DNA of 59,852 nt from Anaerolineales bacterium. GTDB lineage: Bacteria > Chloroflexota > Anaerolineae > Anaerolineales > Villigracilaceae. Below are positions 58,476 to 59,852 of this stretch, one piece after another; positions within the stretch are counted from its first letter, which is position 1; each line of letters begins with the position of its first letter. A model generated the notes under the pieces. The model was not told the DNA's origin, did no database searches, and was given only the letters and a program-made list of their open reading frames with translations. The translations under genes and the position numbers were made by a program. Where the stretch lies: the NCBI GenBank assembly GCA_020847435.1, contig JADLBX010000051.1, positions 1-59,852 on the forward strand, read 5' to 3'.

Positions 58476-58517
58476 CGACGGGCAGCCATTTCGTAGTGTA
58501 GAAACGGCTGCCCGTCG
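58476..58517. repeat. Hairpin between the WXG100 genes and the EccC-type gene
   Basis: Arms of 12 bases (CGACGGGCAGCC and complement) are prolonged by TTTC/GAAA. It starts 10 bases after the second WXG100 stop and has no T run. It could shape relative expression of the small substrates and the ATPase. Confidence 0.75.
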
Positions 58518-58715
58518 AAACGGTAATTGGGATCCATATGAAATAGTGGGTGCTCGCAAATATGTATTTGTTTCTTGTTGAAAATGTGAATGAACAGAAC
58601 TTATACACTGTTTATAGTTTCGGAGTCTTGACAACCCCATGATTCGCGAGGAGTGACCGCTGTTTGAGCAGAAGTCAAGGATTTCCCGAGATACCGCCAA
58701 TGTGAAATTAACAAC

Positions 58716-59852
58716 ATGGTTGATAAAATTCAGAACAATCCTTTCAATCGTCCGCCTAGAATTCAGGACAAGTTCAAGCCGGAAGAAATTGATATCCCGG
58801 TTCCCTCCTTGAAGCCTGAGGAAACTGCGCGCAACGTTTTGTTGATGCTGCTCCCGATGGGCAGCTTCCTTGTGATGGGATTGTTCTATGCGCTTACCTT
58901 TTCAGTCGGCTCTGCTGGCAGAGGGTGGCTTTATGCTATACCGATGCTTGGAATGGCGCTGTTTACTTTTGTTGCGTCCTTTATGACATACGGGGAACAA
59001 AAACACGAGCAGAAACAACGATGGATTAAACAACAGCGTGATTATCATCGTCTGCTCGATAAAAAAGAGTCTCGTTTAATCGCAGGTCAATCCCTTCAGC
59101 ATAGTTTATTAACCCATCGATTTCCCTCTCCTTCGCGATTGATGCTGCGGGTGAAGAACCTTCAAGTTGATCTTTGGGAACGACGGGTGGAGGATGCTGA
59201 TTTCTTAACCTTTCGCTTGGGTGAAGGGAATGTGCCTTCTGCCATTCCCATCAAGAGACCAGATCCCGATAACTCTAGCGCTGACATTCGGCGCGCCTAC
59301 AGGATATATGCCAAATATCGTACTATTCCCAACGCGCCGGTGACTATTGATCTTCGGGAATTAGGCTCAATAGCCTTGGTCGGCAACCGTGACAACATTT
59401 TACCGATGAGTAGAGCGATGCTGGTCCAGTTGGCAACCTTGAATTCACCTGATGATGTAAGTTTATACGTTTTTTCATCGCAATCTCAATATCGGACATG
59501 GAAATGGCTTCGGTGGTTGCCTCACACGAGTGAAGAGAACGTTGGCGGACATCCTACTTTCCTGGCATTCACCCGTAGAACCAATAAACAACTGATTACT
59601 GAGATTTCCAAGAACTTGGATGCGATGCGACAGAGCCGGAAAGAGCAGGAGGTGGTTTCATCACAACTCTCAGCCCCAGCTATCGTCGCCCTTTTTGACG
59701 ACGAGATTGATGTTCGAGATGAGCAGGTTTTTCATGAAATATTAAAGAACGGTCATGCTCTTGGGATATTTTCGATTCTGATCTGCGAGCGCCTGGAAGA
59801 TGTTCCAAGCAATTGCCGGGCCATTATTGAATTCTCAAAACAGGGTGTATTC
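58716..59852 (+). CDS. EccC/EssC-type FtsK/SpoIIIE secretion ATPase, 3' end cut by the window
   Basis: 379 residues are visible and the frame runs off the edge. Start ATG at 58716; no ribosome-binding site is clear. After a polar N-terminus, two membrane helices (about 46-86: VLLMLLPMGSFLVMGLFYAL, then WLYAIPMLGMALFTFVASFM) lead to a basic, helical linker and the EccC block LWERRVEDADFLTFRLGEGN followed by VP. Next comes the first ATPase-like region with LGSIALVGNRDNILPMSRAM and VQLATLNSPDDVSLYVF, then WLRWLPHTSEE. EccC is the motor of type VII secretion. The gap before it (58518-58715) shows no gene. Confidence 0.88.
   Translation, partial: MVDKIQNNPFNRPPRIQDKFKPEEIDIPVPSLKPEETARNVLLMLLPMGSFLVMGLFYALTFSVGSAGRGWLYAIPMLGMALFTFVASFMTYGEQKHEQKQRWIKQQRDYHRLLDKKESRLIAGQSLQHSLLTHRFPSPSRLMLRVKNLQVDLWERRVEDADFLTFRLGEGNVPSAIPIKRPDPDNSSADIRRAYRIYAKYRTIPNAPVTIDLRELGSIALVGNRDNILPMSRAMLVQLATLNSPDDVSLYVFSSQSQYRTWKWLRWLPHTSEENVGGHPTFLAFTRRTNKQLITEISKNLDAMRQSRKEQEVVSSQLSAPAIVALFDDEIDVRDEQVFHEILKNGHALGIFSILICERLEDVPSNCRAIIEFSKQGVF

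Overview
The window looks like a chromosomal segment of a Chloroflexota bacterium, most likely class Anaerolineae. The reasons are indirect: two giant 'YYY' (DUF2298-type) membrane proteins, a mevalonate-type decarboxylase, KimA-like potassium importers with RCK partners, V4R-domain proteins, moderately high GC, and interspersed short repeats. No rRNA or tRNA gene was recognised. Most genes lie on the + strand in tight, often overlapping operons, with TTG and GTG starts where genes overlap by 4 bases.

Layout. 1-948 is the 3' part of a mevalonate (di)phosphate decarboxylase. 1.7-16.8 kb is a cell-surface glycosylation block: a GT4 glycosyltransferase, a methyltransferase, two GT39-type membrane glycosyltransferases, and two YYY proteins, one of which (1671 aa) is fused to a GT39-like module. 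A DUF952 gene and a minus-strand TumE-type toxin-antitoxin pair are embedded in it. 16.8-19.7 kb holds cytidylate kinase and three consecutive PlsC-type acyltransferases (phospholipid synthesis). 19.7-28.4 kb holds a large sensor kinase, then two KimA-like K+ importers and two RCK/TrkA proteins, a probable potassium module. 28.7-32.4 kb is the conserved rpmH-rnpA-yidD-yidC-jag operon with an extra beta-propeller lipoprotein before yidC. It is followed by a PfkB kinase and parA-parB, an arrangement commonly found near the replication origin, although no origin was recognised here.

35.2-47.0 kb contains an AAA/DUF4143 ATPase, an amidohydrolase, two histidine kinases plus a response regulator, an operon of a small protein, an orphan CpaF-type ATPase, a double-HTH regulator, a TPR protein, a GNAT enzyme and two V4R proteins, and a DsbA-like oxidoreductase. 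47.2-53.2 kb is a 1973-aa alpha-2-macroglobulin-like lipoprotein whose thioester Cys and Gln are replaced. A DUF433/DUF5615 toxin-antitoxin pair follows. On the minus strand are guanylate kinase, a rhomboid protease and a small membrane protein. 55.9-57.0 kb is a gene-poor stretch with a MITE-like element and a minus-strand terminator. From 57 kb to the end a more AT-rich segment carries two WXG100-like proteins and the start of an EccC/FtsK-type ATPase, i.e. the start of a type VII-like secretion locus cut by the window edge.

The most interesting signals are the type VII-like locus, the KimA plus RCK potassium module, repeats inserted in frame into membrane glycosyltransferase genes, probable leaderless promoters (a TATAAT box 6-10 bases before an ATG with no ribosome-binding site), several perfect palindromes in leaders and gene ends, and the MITE-like element.
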